From positions 1-17,387 of the forward strand of contig JAEXCD010000027.1 in NCBI GenBank assembly GCA_023393715.1: a DNA stretch of 17,387 bases. Direction: 5' to 3'. Each line of letters opens with the position of its first letter. Position 1 is the stretch's first letter. The stretch is from Bacillota bacterium (GTDB lineage Bacteria > Bacillota > Clostridia > Tissierellales > Peptoniphilaceae). The notes under the pieces were generated by a model. The model was not told where the DNA came from and ran no database searches. It saw only the letters and a list, made by a program, of their open reading frames with translations. The position numbers and the translations under genes were made by a program. This document shows positions 15,627-17,387 of the stretch, in pieces.

Positions 15627-16738
15627 CAGTACATCTCTCCTTCTACAATCCCCTCGGGATTGAGCAAGACGCGGTCAAAAGTGCGAAGCTGCCGTTCCTC
15701 TTTTTGAGCGCGCGCCTCGGCGTCCCACGCACGAACGACAAATTGTCGGATGTCCAGGGACGAATCCAGAATATCGAGCTGCGTTTTGCGCGCCACGTCA
15801 TCCGAGCTGAGCGCATAACAATAGGCCTTTCCATTTTCGTAAAAAACCGACTGAATCGGGATGAGAAAGGCGGTTTTCGTGCCCCGTTCAATCACGGCAT
15901 TGCAAAACCGGATGTCCTGTACTTTTTCATACCCCTCGCGAAGCGAGAATACCAGTATTTGCGCATTATCGTCAGCCGTCTTCACAAATTCCAGCCGGCC
16001 TGTAAGAGACACGTCTTCACTGAGGTGAATCACATAATCCTCCTTGACCTTCCACGACCGGGCCAGCGTCGCGCGAGGCAGATCCACAGCGAGATAAAAG
16101 AGACGATTGTCGACAAATTTGATTCCCGGGACGGAGGATGATTCCTGCGCCTCCCGGTTTCGATACAGGTCGCCGGGCAGCAGCCGAGACAACGATTCCG
16201 GCTGACATAGCTGCTCATAGCCGTCGAGCGCATAGTGCACGACCGTCGACCCCGGCGCCAGAACTTGCCCTGCCTGAATGACACGATCCAGGTATTGAAT
16301 CTGCGCGGCCTGTTTCCCGCGAACGGATTCGGGCTGTGCGGAAAGCGACTTCTGCTTCGCCGTCATCTCCTGCTGCGCGCGCTGCGCCGCTGCACTGTCG
16401 AGCGGCAAGATCCCCGTTTCGACGCTCACCCTCGTTCCCGAGGATACGGCCGGTGATTTTACTTCTACCCCTGCCAAAAAATCGGGTGCGTATTCGTTGT
16501 AAAACAGGCAGCCCGTCCCCGACACCTGTTCCCGGTACTCGATGGTCTGTGTGATCGTTAGGGTTTCGTGTCGCCGATGCCGATAAAACACAAACAGAAA
16601 AAGAGCCAGTATGAGCGCGCTGAACAGAACAAAGGTTTTTCGGCGCTTCGCAGCACGTTTATTTTTTTTTCGCGGTGCGCTCTTCGATTCGCGCTGCCCC
16701 GATGAGCCGGCTGTGTCGGCGGTCTGTTTATTTCTCAC
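15626..16738 (-). CDS. Membrane-anchored HlyD-like (efflux adaptor-type) protein of unknown role
   Basis: About 370 residues. The N-terminus is strongly basic (RKKNKRAAKRRK), followed by one membrane segment at about residues 35-52 and then an extracytoplasmic region. That region resembles HlyD/membrane-fusion proteins: a half barrel with VEVKSPAVSSGTRVSVETG, a helical spacer at about 115-160, a second half with GSTVVHYALDGYE (typical of the Bacillota members of this family), and a beta-barrel tail with FLIPIQSVFYENGKAY. I chose the GTG at 16738 because GGGGAG lies 6 bases upstream and the start overlaps the gpsA stop by 11 bases. Another GTG at 16765 would add nine residues but has a poor ribosome binding site. 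No ABC transporter or outer-membrane partner is in the window. Its place between gpsA and yggS-sepF suggests an envelope or division role, which is inference. A nine-A run lies early in the gene (see findings). Confidence 0.8.
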   Translation of the reverse strand: MRNKQTADTAGSSGQRESKSAPRKKNKRAAKRRKTFVLFSALILALFLFVFYRHRRHETLTITQTIEYREQVSGTGCLFYNEYAPDFLAGVEVKSPAVSSGTRVSVETGILPLDSAAAQRAQQEMTAKQKSLSAQPESVRGKQAAQIQYLDRVIQAGQVLAPGSTVVHYALDGYEQLCQPESLSRLLPGDLYRNREAQESSSVPGIKFVDNRLFYLAVDLPRATLARSWKVKEDYVIHLSEDVSLTGRLEFVKTADDNAQILVFSLREGYEKVQDIRFCNAVIERGTKTAFLIPIQSVFYENGKAYCYALSSDDVARKTQLDILDSSLDIRQFVVRAWDAEARAQKEERQLRTFDRVLLNPEGIVEGEMY

Positions 16739-17387
16739 GAACTTCTCCCCTGTCTTCAAACTCACTTTTCCGTTCGCGCTTCATAAGCCCCGAAACGATT
16801 TTCTGAACCGGAATGGTTCCGTGCAGCATTTCATATACAGCAAAGGTGATCGGCATATCGAGCTGATTCTCTTCCGCAATCTGTACGACGGCCCGGCAGC
16901 TGTCGATTCCCTCAATGACCTGTCCGATGGCAATTTCCGCTTCCGCCAGTGTATATCCGCGCCCCAAAAGCTCTCCTGCATTGCGGTTTCGGCTGTGCGG
17001 GCTCGTCGCCGTAACGAACAGGTCGCCCAGACCCGCCAGCCCGTACAGCGTCTTTGCTTCGCCCCCGACAAAGGTTCCAAAGCGAACCATTTCGTGGACT
17101 CCGCGCGTCACCATAGCTGCCCGGGCGTTATCCCCGTAGCGAAGGCCGTCGCAGATGCCGATGCCCAGCGCCAAAATATTTTTTACCGCGCCGCCGATCT
17201 CGACGCCGACGACGTCGGTTCCCGTATAGACCCGGAAGGTATCGCGCATGAAGACGTTCTGCAGCTGATCGGCGAGCATCTGGTCATGCGAGGCAATAAC
17301 GACAGCCGTCGGTTCCCCGGTGACCACCTCCTCGGCATGGGACGGCCCGGACAAAACGGCGAACCGACAGGAGGGCAGCTCTTCCGC
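16728..17387 (-). CDS. gpsA: Glycerol-3-phosphate dehydrogenase [NAD(P)+], 3' part (5' end outside window)
   Basis: GpsA reduces dihydroxyacetone phosphate to sn-glycerol-3-phosphate, the backbone of membrane phospholipids, in the cytosol. The frame is open to the right edge, so the first roughly 110 residues (the NAD-binding Rossmann half) lie outside; 219 codons plus a TAA stop are visible. The visible part begins just before the family motif LSGPSHAEEV. It then shows VGVEIGGAVKNILALGIG with the catalytic Lys, the substrate-binding DNARAA, and GLAGLGDLFVTATSPHSRN. These are typical of the C-terminal all-helical domain. A TTG at 17354 falls inside the LSGPS motif and is not a start. The 3' end overlaps the next gene by 11 bases. 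The identification is secure; only the 5' end is unknown. Confidence 0.96.
   Translation of the reverse strand, partial: AEELPSCRFAVLSGPSHAEEVVTGEPTAVVIASHDQMLADQLQNVFMRDTFRVYTGTDVVGVEIGGAVKNILALGIGICDGLRYGDNARAAMVTRGVHEMVRFGTFVGGEAKTLYGLAGLGDLFVTATSPHSRNRNAGELLGRGYTLAEAEIAIGQVIEGIDSCRAVVQIAEENQLDMPITFAVYEMLHGTIPVQKIVSGLMKRERKSEFEDRGEVREK

Noticed and set aside
1..17387. A new defence, mobile or biosynthetic system hidden in the window
   Set aside because: Every long coding stretch belongs to a known core family, there are no integrases, transposases, repeat arrays or unexplained gaps over 150 bases, and composition is even throughout by eye.

Overview
The window is a dense, ordinary core-genome stretch. 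It holds 22 protein genes, all on the minus strand, so they are transcribed from high to low coordinates. Only three gaps between genes exceed 20 bases. The combination of sepF, scpA/scpB, argR-recN, nusB-xseA-xseB-ispA and lspA-rluD, with strong GGAGG-type ribosome binding sites, points to a Bacillota bacterium. It is probably an anaerobic Clostridia/Tissierellia-type lineage with moderately GC-rich coding DNA. No rRNA, tRNA, CRISPR array, insertion sequence, phage gene or riboswitch was found.

Layout in the direction of transcription. (1) 17387 to 14401: the 3' part of gpsA (glycerophospholipid precursor), a membrane-anchored HlyD-like adaptor, yggS (PLP homeostasis) and sepF (FtsZ anchor), closed by a convincing rho-independent terminator at 14361-14390. 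(2) 14339 to 10637: lspA (lipoprotein signal peptidase), ung (uracil-DNA glycosylase), rluD (23S rRNA pseudouridine synthase) and a comM/yifB AAA ATPase, followed by a weak AT-rich hairpin. (3) 10497 to 13: a 14-gene run led by a clear sigma-A-like promoter. It carries efp, nusB, xseA, xseB, ispA, argR, recN, a nudF-type Nudix hydrolase, an M50 metalloprotease, scpA, scpB, an rluB/rsuA-type pseudouridine synthase, an HI0933-family flavoprotein and cmk. Most neighbours overlap by 1-19 bases (ATGA, TAATG or TGATG junctions), which suggests translational coupling. The themes are translation (EF-P, pseudouridine synthases, NusB), DNA repair and chromosome maintenance (ExoVII, RecN, Ung, ScpAB), envelope and division (LspA, SepF, IspA, GpsA) and nucleotide metabolism (Cmk, Nudix).

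I do not see a new multi-gene system. The notable points lie inside known genes. The ArgR homologue keeps its DNA-binding half but has lost almost all the arginine-contacting side chains of the effector domain. XseA lacks most of the long coiled coil that normally carries XseB. The prenyl synthase lacks a conserved loop after its second aspartate-rich motif. The usual dxs-tlyA-nadK genes are missing between ispA and argR. A run of nine A residues lies early in the HlyD-like gene, placed so that gaining one A makes an immediate stop. Helically phased TTATG repeats sit just upstream of the efp promoter.
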